DNA of 64,000 nucleotides, from NCBI GenBank assembly GCA_035610365.1, contig CM069437.1:33065507-33129506 (forward strand), given 5' to 3'. Source of the DNA: Aquatica leii. Its lineage: Eukaryota > Arthropoda > Insecta > Coleoptera > Lampyridae. A model generated the notes under the pieces. That model ran no database searches and had not been told where the DNA came from. It saw only the letters and a list, made by a program, of their open reading frames with translations. This document shows, piece after piece, positions 12,116-22,740 of the stretch (position 1 is its first letter; each line of letters opens with the position of its first letter). Made by a program: the position numbers and the translations under genes.

Positions 12116-12295
12116 GGACATGATCTAGTGTCGTGCACGCCAAACAAGACTTTTATTATTAATTATTCACGCGCATCCATGCGAATATGGAAATAGAATA
12201 TTGTTGCGATTTGAATGGAAGTATTTATTTAGGGTAAGCATTTGTTTCTTATGTTTGTAGTTTAATTTAATTCTTCCGTAATTGTCTGTGGCGGG

Positions 12296-14455
12296 TTTCC
12301 ATACCTCCACACGTGTTTTTTATCTGTTGAGATAATAAGCGGATGTTGGAAAATTTTGGAAATTGGAAAATTGGAAAAATTTTAGTGATGACGTCACGTC
12401 ATTGCTGGTAACGCAATCTACACCTTCCAGTGGTTGGATGTAATTGTTATCGTATTGGAAGAAACACTTACCAAAATTACGAAATTAATTTGAGGGAAAC
12501 TTTGCGCATTCGTTTATTTTCAGTGATAGTATTGTAACGATTTATTTGATTGTATCCCAAAATAATTTGAAAAGTACAATTAGCTTTGTATCAAAGGAAC
12601 TGATGCCTACATTTAAATAACTGTTATCATTTAAATGTTGGGATTTTTTTGGTGGGATTTTGATTTCCTTGTCATCTTTCTGGTTTTTTTTCGGAAAAAA
12701 GCCATCTTTAAAAATGGAAGGACTTCCTGTGCGATCATGATCACCTAAAAGTGAATACAAAAAGTAAGACATTTTTGTAACTTGTCGTACGATACGAACC
12801 TGAGGAAGAATTGAGGTCGTATTCATTTTGTATGCCGAAGATTATACGTGGGTTTTCGCAATCTGTTAAAGTAGTGCACCTACAAATTTCACATGGTGAA
12901 CTTGAGGTTTTATTCCACCCATCATTATCTGTGAGCCTGCCCATCACCTAAAGGTAATTGTCTGTCTGAATGTTTGTCCTCGTTCTTGTATCAATGGTAA
13001 ATAGTTTATTGTGACGTGTCTCCTTATTAGTGGTTGTTACTTAATCGTTTCTGACCTGTGGTGTCTTATTCGTTATCTTTAGCATATACTTCAACCGAAT
13101 AGGTAGGCTTGCTACTTAAGTCACCACCTTGAGATAAGTCAACAATGGGACCACGGACTAGTGTAGCTGTCGTCGGCTCAGCCCTGAGAATCCACTCCGT
13201 GTTTGTGGCAACTTGTACACATATCCAACTTCAAGTAGGTAATAGTACCGAGCGTTACGTTTCTAAAGACAATAATTAGTTGTTATCACGTTATAATAAT
13301 TGTTTAGATAGTTTACCGTATAAAATTTATTGTAGTTGTAAAAGGTTAAATCAACTGCGTTAAGCTCGGTCACGTTGATTGTACTACGATTGGTTTCCTC
13401 AATGTGCGTGATATAGACCGTTATTAACGTCATTTATTTTGCACCATTACGAGTATTTTGGCCAAAAGACCCGTATATTTTTGTACGTTTAAATTCATTA
13501 GTAGTGAAGCCATTTTCCAACTGCGCGGTGCTATTGGCGCATTGGCTGTGGCTCCACGCGCACATTCGGTTGGCATTACTTTGTGTCGCGTTCTAGATTT
13601 ACATACAGTATGTTTGGCATTTTGTGACGCAAGAAATATCTTTTTATATTACACAAGAATGCTGTTGGGAATAGTGTTTCTTTTTATCGGCCTCACCCCT
13701 CGTTAGATCTAGTTTCCGTTTCGTCTCGCACCAGCTGGGGTATCCCAATCCCTGCCCCAGTTCGAGTGCGATCAGAGTATGAATCAAATGAATTTTACTT
13801 GTGATAACACCGTATGTATGTCTTAGTTAGATTTCAATTAACTTTAGTTAATGCTAGGAAGCTGCCGCTAACTAGCCGCATACTTTAAGGAAAACTAATT
13901 GTAAGTATTATGCTTTCTATTTTAATCCTTTATTTTGGTGGTCAGTCGATTGTAAGAACGACAATTAATTATAAAATCGTGTCAAATATTATTATACGGT
14001 GCGCTTTGATTCTCTAAATCTTCAAGATTTGTATTGTTTGTATTTTAATTTACGGATGTTAATTCATTTCCTTTATGAATGTAAAAGTTAGGCCGACAAA
14101 GTTACTTTGTTGTACGACGTGTTGTCTAATTGAAGGCTTATTTAATATTGTGTCTGTGATACCGACCTACGTGGTAGCGTTTGATCAAATTCATATAAAT
14201 TTATGTATCTTCTTCTAACGTGAACTGGTGTCTGTGATAAAATAAATATACTATGTGTTACCACTTGTGTCTTGTCATTTGTTCTATTACAGCTTCGGTT
14301 CGATTTAAACGGTGTCTTCCACCCTAGTCGTTTTTTGTTTTGGCGCCTTTTTAAATTTATTTTATATTTCGCACCACGAAGCATACGACTCAATCACCGG
14401 AACAACTGAGTTAGTCGTCGCTCTTTTAAGTTACGAAAAAACCCACTTAACAAGA
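12296..14455 (-). repeat. Right arm of long inverted repeat (split by an insertion)
   Basis: Similarity to the left arm covers 12296-12527 and resumes at 13776. The break is exactly at the duplicated AGTAT that flanks the insertion. Confidence 0.75.
12533..13775. mobile_element. 1.24-kb insertion with 5-bp target duplication, possibly a solo LTR
   Basis: The left arm reads CAGTGATCGTATGATTT (opposite strand). The right arm reads CAGTGATAGTAT, then this segment, then AGTATGAATC. So AGTAT (12528-12532 and 13776-13780) is a 5-bp target duplication. The segment begins TGTAACGA and has no inverted ends, which together with the 5-bp duplication suggests an LTR. However, the last bases are ATCAG rather than a clean CA. 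A minus-strand stretch (12542-12947) has several short frames separated by AG/GT pairs, one containing SSSPCEICRC. I could not identify it. Confidence 0.6.
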
Positions 14456-14776
14456 TATTCTGCATTTTTCTATCATCAATATTACCCCGTGAGCATTTAA
14501 CTCTACACCCGTGTAGGTATTTAACGTCATACAGCATTTGCTCAAACTATATGTGGGATGTTCTTTAATTCATGCTCTGAATACTATATGTACACCCTCT
14601 GTTTAATGCCCAAATATTTGTCTAGAAAACAATTTATTATTGCTCTAGTTTATATTAAGACGCGTTGTGTGGCTGCAAACTCCTTTTTGTTTCTCAATAA
14701 ATTAGTAACACATGTATATTTATTTTATCAGTACCTATAAGTAAATAAATCGATGATCCTTGCATTACGTAACATG
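14456..14776. other. Non-coding stretch
   Basis: The plus-strand frame at 14558-14740 has no recognisable motif; nothing else seen. Confidence 0.4.
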
Positions 14777-16492
14777 TTAGAGATTAAAAGTGGTGTCTAA
14801 AAATATATGCAAACAAGGATACAAAGTACCCTCTAAATTATTAAGGCACAACATGTGAGTAGATTTAGGACATTTAGGAAACTCTGCAATGATGTTTTCT
14901 AGCTGTGTTTTTGATATAAAATATTTTCCCATGGACAACTCAGTATTTGGTTTCAAAATTCGCGTCTTGATCTTTGTAGCAATGTGCACCGTATTTTAAA
15001 TTACAACTGGTTTTATCAAATTAAAGCTTGCCTGAAAAGTTAATAATTTTAATGCGGTTGTTTTTACCACTGGGGATCTTAAAACAAATTATTACATTGA
15101 TAGACGTTCAAGAGCCTCTATAGTGCCTGGCTAAGGATTTTCAGTATTTATCGCTTGGATAAGCACCAGTAACGAACATTAAAAAATCATAAGACAATTT
15201 ACAAAGCTAGCAATGTTTTTAGCATATTTTTTCCTTTAATAGGTAATTCCATCTATCCAAAACATTTTTAGCCAAAAATCTATTATCGAATCCAAAAAGA
15301 GTAATACATAAAACCGGAGTACCATTCACAAGCGGTTGCGACACACAAATGTAAGCATTATTAAAATATTTCTGGTTATTATACGTTTTTTACATCTTGC
15401 ACAGAATTTATAGAGAAATGATTTAGAGTTGGAAATCCTGTTTCCTTTGAAATAAGTAGGACACAGCCCACGAGTTAATTGATAGCTGGATCATAACGTA
15501 TGCGTCTAACAATCGCCACTTGGTCCTTTGATATAAACATATGAGGGGGTAATTTCTTTTGTTTGAAAAAGTTTTTAGTTTTCCAAATTGTACATCTCTT
15601 TTGGAAAAAGTTCCAAACAATGGCACAGTTCTGCCCAAAGTTGCTAAAGACGATAACGCATTCGAGGTGTTCGCAGCAAGAGTCTCGTATGCTATGCCGC
15701 CGCAGTAAGGAAAATGTACAAACTCATTACTATACACATTTCAATTTTGACACTTTAGTATTATTCTTTAGGGCTACATCCTTTAAGAATTTAAAAATGA
15801 AGTAGGCTTTGGAATGCGCTTATTAAATTTATTAGTTTCCTTCAAGGTATCTTGGATAATATTAAGAGAAGCTGAAAATCTGCAAATAGACCCTTGAGTC
15901 TTTTCACCACCATCTTGAGTGACAAGTTTATTTATAGGTTTGTTTCTGATAACAAGAACTTCAGTAAAAGTTTGACAACGTGGAGTCCTTACTTACATCT
16001 GAAATGATCTCCAAAACAGAATTTTCAGATGTTATCGCCGAACTGGTTTACCAAGTGCTTTCTTGTGTAAATAGAGCTTCTGATAGTCTTTAATTTTTAA
16101 AGATGCATCGGATGTCAGACTGGGTTCACCTTGAGAATCGCACTCTTTATATTGTACTGATGTTCGTAAAATGTCAATATTGAAGAATTTATTAATGTCG
16201 CTGTGTTTTCTGCTGAAAGTAAGTCTTATAATGCCGATTTATACTAAATAGTACCTACTTTTATTTACATTTTTTAGATTGCGGAAATGAACTTAAATTT
16301 GTACTTTTTTACTATGGTTCTGATGTGTTCTATTGATCTGTTCAAGTATTGATAATAAAATTGAGTCTCAAGCTCGGTTTCATACATCTGCTGTTCAGTC
16401 TCTGAATTTGTCGCATTATGTATTTTGTTCTTCTTAATCCTACTTATCAAGTGTCTATGATTCAATAACGCATTAGCTCTTCTTTTGCTCAT
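14777..16492 (-). pseudogene. Decayed transposon-like gene of unidentified family
   Basis: Minus-strand protein fragments occur in sequence but in different frames. They are SKRRANALLNHRHLISRIKK (near 16490), TSVQYKECDSQGEPSL (near 16140), NKLVTQDGGEKTQGSICRFS (near 15890), PVVI then VHIATKIKTRILKPN (near 14980) and LSMGKYFISKTQLENII (near 14910). The last two resemble a conserved H-I-x-T-K-x-K-x-R-x-L segment I associate with P-element/THAP9-like or other repetitive arthropod proteins. That is recollection and not proof. Many stops separate the pieces, so no product is expected. The orientation is supported by the order of the fragments. Confidence 0.35.
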
Positions 16493-16669
16493 CTGATTTT
16501 GGTGTGTTCCTTTCTTATATTATAATTATATTCTTACATTCTTCTACCAGTTAGTGCAGTAACCAACAAAGTCTCTCAACAATTTTGAATACATTTATAT
16601 TATTATCATAGATTCTGTAGAATTCTTTTTTTTGTTTAAAATTTTAAGCTTTCGCGGTTGTTATGTTTA

Positions 16670-16909
16670 TGATTATAAGCGACTTTCGGCTTAGACCACG
16701 TCGTAGTAAAACACCCAGACTTAGGCTTGGCCATAGCAGATGGAAGCTGCAATGTCTTGCGAAACGTTAGTTTGTTTGGGTTTACGAACGACAATACGGC
16801 AAAGGCCAAGTTCTACTTCTTGTTTTGGCTCTCAAGAAGAGACTAAGACCAATCCTAAGTCTGGGTGTTTTACTACGACGCGGTCTAAGCCGAAAGTCGC
16901 TTATAATCA
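16670..16909. mobile_element. 240-bp hairpin MITE with terminal inverted repeats of 54 bp or more
   Basis: The left arm from 16670 (TGATTATAAGCGACTTTCGG...) is repeated inverted at the right end (...GCTTATAATCA, to 16909). Over 54 bp I see a single difference, ACGTCG against GCGTCG, and weaker pairing goes on for about 8 bp more. The loop of about 120 bp has no gene; the short plus-strand frame across it is fortuitous. Near-identity of the arms indicates recent origin. No clear target duplication was found. Confidence 0.85.
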
Positions 16910-18049
16910 CAATTCTTTTTTCTGATTCCAAATTCAGTTAAATATAAAAGATCTAATAAATACATATTTTGGAAATTGGGAATTTTTTGGTCAAGATCTT
17001 TTAACAATTGAAGCATCACATCTTTTCCAATGCCAGTCATGTTAGAAAGGAAGTTGCTCTATTACTCACGCTCGTGGTTACTTGTTATTATATGTTTCTA
17101 AATAGTGAAATTTTTGCTTTTAAAAACGCATTCAGGGAACATCTAATGAAAACCACATGTCGTTATGCTGTTATAAAAGAAAATGTCATCAACGCTCAAT
17201 TTTTGTTAATTTACAGAAAAAAACACGACACCAAGCTGGCTTTTATGAGCGTATAGCTTGGTTTGAAGCATCCGTAACAATAATCAATTATGTTTTACAG
17301 TTATTTTGACAGTTTATATAGTAATTCAGTCTAGCGTTTGGATTTTTAAATGTTTTTTGAAACTTGTGAGGTTTTGTACAACTGGAATCTAGCAAGAAAT
17401 TACAGGCGCCAACGTTCCAATAATCAATTGAAGAAAACGATGACTTATGTCTACTAGTACTATGCGAAATATAATACCTATGCATATGAAATCATGAGTT
17501 GGGGTCGGATTAAAACGTTTTTACGACAAATCATCGTACGCTAATTCTCATTGATCGACTGATTTCTCTAATATAACAGCAATCCCACCCAATGTTTTGA
17601 GCCGCAATTCATCTCTGGGCAAATGATAAGTATGAAATTCTACTTACATAGCTAATGGAAATTTGCAGTTTAATTAATTTATCTTGGCACACGATGTTAC
17701 GCCTTTCTTGCCTGCGAACTTAACTCCGATTATATCTAGCAATACTAAAAACAACTATAAAGCCGAGTATAAAGCACTAAGCGCCGACTAGTTGTTTGTT
17801 TTGGAGTTAGCAGTGTAATGACGGTTAACTTTTTAACAAAACCTGCGCGATCTGCGACTTCGCAATTATCTATGTGATTGCGGTCCGATTTTCAGTGACT
17901 GTTACGACTGCCATAGGTTGCGCCGAAATTGTAGTTACACGTTACACTGTAGTAGGCCACTGTAGCGTATTTTGTACATGTATTGCAAGAGTGAAACACC
18001 CTTTGGGGTAGTCCAATAAGTTTTATGCATACCACTGTATATACAAGCA
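16910..18049. other. Non-coding stretch
   Basis: The frames at 17008-17256 (+) and 17288-17485 (-) show no known domain. Nothing else recognised. Confidence 0.4.
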
Positions 18050-18665
18050 GATAATACAAAAAATTAATTATCAGGTTACCTAAACTTTTAAATTATTACA
18101 CTAGCACACACACCGTCCTATTATAGACACACCCAGGTATCTACTATTTTATGTTAAACATAAAGAAACAATAACCAATAGTGCGGGGTGGTGTAATCAA
18201 TTATATGCATAGACTAGAACTACTCAAATAACGTTTAAAAAATCAGGTCGTTTAAAGTGTTGATGAAATATACCAATCTACGCCGTTCTATTAAACACAT
18301 AAGTGTCTAATATTGTGTATTAAATATAAAAAACAACAATAAATAATAGTAAATAGTGGTGTAATAAATTATATTTATACAGTACAAGCAGTCAGTACTA
18401 AAATAACATTTAACAATTGGACTGCTACACGTTTTATTTTTTTACACCAGCTCACATTGCTTTATTAAATACCTAGGTGTTGAATATTGTGTATTAAATA
18501 TAAAGAAACAATAACCAAAAGTGTGAGGTGATGTAATTAATTATACGCATACAGTAGACGCAAATATTACTAAGATAAAATTTAAAAAATCAGATTGCTT
18601 AAAGTTTTAATTTATTACACTAGTCCACACCGTTTTATTAAACATCTAGGTGTTTACATACGTAC
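18050..18665. repeat. Tandem repeat, about four units of about 172 bp
   Basis: Recurring blocks start near 18072, 18242, 18414 and 18590. They begin AATCAG-like and then carry a TTAAA-rich part, CACACC/CCACACCG, TTATTAAACA and AGGTGT. TATTGTGTATTAAATATAAA and AATAACCAA/AATAGTG follow, then GGTGTAATYAATTATA and CATACAGTA. Units differ at many positions. It resembles a small satellite or minisatellite array; no coding capacity. Confidence 0.75.
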
Positions 18666-20162
18666 AAAATTATATAACAAAAACCGTTAAAATTGGCGGA
18701 TACACCCACTTCCGGTTTCTTTATCAGACCTATTTTTTGATAGAATTGAGAGAATATGAAAAGCTAGCTCCATGCCGTATTTTAAGTTACTAGGATTTTT
18801 GGTTCGAGAGTTATCGTGTGCACATCGTTATAAACTTTTCTTCCTCAAATCAAAGTTTTAAGCGCTTAAGTTCGATAAAAGTAAAATTACAATTGATCTT
18901 AAACGATAATTATAAATATCTTGAATTTGTTAACGTAATTTCCAGGTAGGTGGCTTTTGGATTGGCCAAAAGACCTCCAAGAGCATGTTGCCAAAAATTT
19001 GGGTGGTTCATAAGTCTGCACTGGGTCTGTCGGAAGATGGTTAAACCGCGAAATTGAATTATGTCGATCACACATTTCTTCTATACGAAACTTAAACACG
19101 GGATCAAGTAAAACGACGAGAACGTAAAATATATGGAATAAGATGACCTCCTTGAACTTAAATTTTCACTGAACGCTCTTCATCGCTTCTACAGATACCA
19201 CCACCGAATATTAAGGGTTGACAAGTCATGACATAATTAAACAATAGCATCAATAAAACTGTTCACACAAGAAACGCAAAATTATTAAGTGATAACGAAA
19301 CATAAACGACTAAAGTAAACAAGCGTATTACAAATCTTGAAACTAGATATTAATGACTGACGAAATTAATAAATTATAAAATACACTCAAAGCGCACGAC
19401 AATAACATGGACCTAAATGACTTAAGTATATTTGCACCAATTTCGTAGCAAAAAAATTAAAATTAAAATAAAGAAGAATTTACAAACGTGAAATAACTTG
19501 GATAAATTATTGCGAAATTACTCAAATGAATTTAAAGAAAATGAAATGCGTTCAGAAATCAAATGACGGTTACACACTTTATAGGCTAGCAAATGTGGAG
19601 TGCAATAATCATTCGCTGTTAATTTACTTACTTTCATTTTAGCAACAGATCTTCCAACACAATCCGTTTTTTTGTTTACGACTAACGATATATATATATA
19701 TCAATATCCTATATCTACTTATGGTGGATTTGGTGTATTTCTCAAAAAAAAGTTTAATCTTGGATATTTCTAATGTTTCACACAGATCTATGTTAAACGT
19801 TTCTCGAGTGTAAATATTTTGAAAATCCGGATTAGAATAACACTTGAGTTTAAGGCCTCTTTATTAATGAGTCAGTTTTTGTATAGAGACAAGAACGTCA
19901 TAATTAAGTACCTAACGCAAAACAAATTTTAAAGCAAACTAGTCAGATTATTCTCAGCTGGAAGTGATTTTAACGCAGTTTATGATTTATTAGATCTAAG
20001 GAACAATAATGCTCTTACTTATTTTTTTACAAAAGGACCATCTTTAAATACAGTGTATTTCAAAAGTTACAAACAAAACATGTTTTAATTTGTAAGCTTA
20101 AATGAGGGAAATATTAGTATCGGAGAATTCAAGAAATAATCCGTATCTAAAATTTGTGTTTA
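18666..20162. other. Non-coding stretch
   Basis: No gene recognised. A short TA run lies at about 19690-19701. Confidence 0.4.
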
Positions 20163-20305
20163 GAGCACTGAAATAGTAGTTTATTTAACCAGTTCCTGTG
20201 TAAATTGGACGCTTTTTTTCCCAAGAGGACATTAAAAGGTCCTCGAGGGAAAAAACTGTCCAATTTAAACAGGAACGAGTTGAATACAACATTTTATTGC
20301 TCGAA
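20163..20305. repeat. 143-bp imperfect palindrome
   Basis: Paired segments around a centre near 20234 include GTTCCTGT with ACAGGAAC, TAAATTGGAC with GTCCAATTTA, TTTTTTCCC with GGGAAAAAA, and GAGGAC with GTCCTC. Weaker pairing continues out to GAGCA/TGCTC. As RNA it would form a long hairpin. No gene lies in it. Confidence 0.8.
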
Positions 20306-20639
20306 CAGAGACTAGAAGGCCCACAAAGTCTCAAAATCTTTCAAAAATAATTTGACGTTTATGTTGACAAGTGTGCCAAAACTGTCAAAGACGGTTTACA
20401 ATAGCGAAAAATTAAAATTTATGACAGTTAAGAACAATAAAATACTTTTTAGATATATAGGAAATATAAAAATACTGGAATATGTTAAGTGAGCTTTCAG
20501 AAAGGTTTAAAATACAGAGCCAATACCATTTTGGTTAGGGACTTAATTAGCCATGCCAACTTTCTAAACTGGAATTTCTAGGAACGGTTATTTTTCCAAG
20601 TCCAGTCTTGGTTGTAAAAAACAAATTTTGACTTCTAAC

Positions 20640-22740
20640 ATATGTTGGTATAGTGGTGACTAAATTGTGGGTAACGGTCTGCTTTAACTGATTCCGTCCA
20701 TGCTTTTCTATCTCTTGCTAAAGTTTTCATCTCTTTCTTTGTTTTCCTTTTTTTCTTCCGTGTTCTTCTATTTGGTCTAGCCATTTTTTTTTTGGTCTTC
20801 CTCTTTCTTTGTTTCTTGGGTTTCCTCCTTTTATTATTTTCTTCGTCAGCCGATCGTTATTAATTCTTATGACATGTCCGTTCCATGGTAGGTTTTTTCT
20901 TTAATTCTTTCTAATTTTGGTGTTTGCTTTATTTCTTTCCTTATGGTTTTATTTTTAACGTGGTCCAATTTTGTTTGCCCTTCTATTTTCTTAAGGTGTA
21001 TCCTCTCGATTGCATTTATCTTACTTTTATGTTTTTTCGTCTATGTCCAATTTTCCGCAGCGTATGTGATTGTTGGAATTGGTATGTTGTGTATTTTCTT
21101 TTTGTTTGTATTTCTTTATGTCCTAGTATATGATTGAGTGCGTTATATAGTTTTGTTGATTTATTTGATCCATTTGTTATTTCTGCGTCTACTTCTGTAT
21201 CATTTGTTAGTATTGTGCCTAGATAGTCGAATGTTGTTGTTTTTTCTAGAATTATATTCTTGCATTTTATTTCTTTGTTTATATTCTCTTTTTGATTTTC
21301 ATTTATTATCAACAATTGTTGTTTACTTCCATTTTCTTTTCTTTTATTTTTTTTACCTAGATATTTAATAATTCTGAATTTTCTTTTGTGAGTCAGCTAT
21401 TAGAACTACATCGTCCACGTATAATAAGCTATTTATTGATATGGGTTGTATCCTACCATCGCTTTTAAGTTTTCCTTTCTCTTGGTTTGTTTTACTATTC
21501 TGTCCATTATCAATAATAAAAGTGAGCTTAGGCTATCTCCTCGCTTTATTCCTTTTCTCATCTCAAATTCTTCTGATTCTCGTCTTGCGATTACTTTTCC
21601 TTTTACTGTTTTGAACGTGCTTTTAATTATTTGTGTAAGTTGTGTCGGCACTTCTAGTTTTTTCAGGCTATTCCATATTGTTTTTCTGTACACAGTGTCG
21701 AACGTTGCTTTTAAATCGACATATATCAGGTATAGCTCTTTATTCTCTTTTATTGCTCTTTTTATTAGCATTTTTAGTACATACATGTTGTCACTTGTCT
21801 GCCTTCCTGTTCTGAATGACTTTTGTTTTTCTTCAAGTTTGTGTTCTAGATACGTTTTTAGCCTTTTTTTCAGTATTGTTGTATATAGTTTTAGTGTGGT
21901 TTGGGCTGCAATTTTGACAGTTTGTTGTCTCGTCTTTTCATTTATAAGTTATTAAATTTGTTTCTTAGTCTTTAGGGATTTTCTTCGATTTTCAAGCTTC
22001 TTTTAATATTTTATATATATGTTCGATTTTCCCCTTGATATTTAAACATTTTTGGTGCTATTTCGTCTTCTCCACTCACGTCTCTTATTTTAATCTGTTT
22101 TAATCTGTAGTTTTTTTCTTGTTATCTTTGGTAATTCTACTGTGTCTTATCTATCTTCATTTTTTCCGTTTAATTTTCCTCTAAATTTCTTGGAATAGGA
22201 CTCTTTACAGACTTCCAGTATTTCTATTATTTCCACTTTGAGTTCCTCCTGCTTATTTTTTATTGCTTTTAATCCCTCTTAGTCTTCTTACTATTGTCCA
22301 AAACTTTCTTGTGTCCACCTTGTGTTTGTCATTTATTTCTTGTCCAAACTGTCTCCAGCTTTCCTTTTTGGTTTTTTTGATTTCATGTTGGGCCTTGTTC
22401 TTTTTTTTCTTTATCTTCTTTGTCTTTAGTTCGGATACATTTCTTCAAAGCCTGTTTCGTTTCTTTTCGCTATTTACTTTTTCTATATATTTTTATTGTT
22501 TCTTCTTCCACATACCTCTTCCGCTACCTTTCGAGTAATTTCTTTGAATTTTTTTCTTTTGTTATTTCTTCGCTCTTATGTACTATTTCTTCTAGTTATG
22601 CTACTACTAGTCTATGGCTTGAACTTATCTTCTTGTCTTTTCTTATTTCTATGTTCTGTTAAGTTTTCGTATGAATACTGTATAATCTATCAAGCTTTTT
22701 GCGTTACGTTCTTTTGTCACAAATTTTTGATCCTCTAGTG
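20640..22740 (-). pseudogene. LINE reverse transcriptase (RTE-like), decayed
   Basis: Read on the minus strand, with A-rich sense strand. A segment like GEDGIASKM...KYQGE (near 22070) precedes the polymerase. YLIYVDLKATFDTVYRKTIW (21720-21660) is RT motif A with its aspartate. KGIKRGDSLSSLL (21540) corresponds to the usual QGxxQGxxLSP. FDYLGTIL (21220) is the downstream YLG segment, and LPWNGHVIRINNDR with RGRPKKKW (20885-20770) is the C-terminal end. The usual catalytic YADD box is not visible, and at least one frameshift lies between the motifs. The protein would copy its own RNA into DNA at the target site. All T-rich plus-strand frames here are shadows. Confidence 0.75.

Larger units (their letters stand above)
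10436..14455. mobile_element. Long-inverted-repeat element (arms about 0.93 kb), interrupted
   Basis: Left arm 10436-11357 matches, on the opposite strand, the right arm 12296-14455 after removal of an insertion at 12533-13775. Shared landmarks in the same order include TAACTCAGTTGTTCCGG, GACACCGTTTAAATC, GAACAAATGACAAGACA, TTTTATCACAGACA, CTTACAATTRGTTTT, GGYGTTATCACAAGTAAA and CACTGAAAATAAACGAATG. The arms have diverged moderately, so this is old. The 0.9-kb centre holds a decayed transposase 3' end read from the right. Such long arms suggest a foldback-type transposon or an inverted pair of copies. The outer borders are approximate. Confidence 0.75.

Noticed and set aside
12542-12947. Possible host gene exon with CEICRC (cysteine-rich, VWC-like)
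   Set aside because: Too short, no further domain cysteines in register, and it lies inside a 1.24-kb mobile insertion.
20924-22738. Long hydrophobic plus-strand frames that look like membrane proteins
   Set aside because: The T-rich plus strand is the complement of an A-rich LINE reverse transcriptase on the minus strand; hydrophobicity is a by-product of T-rich codons.
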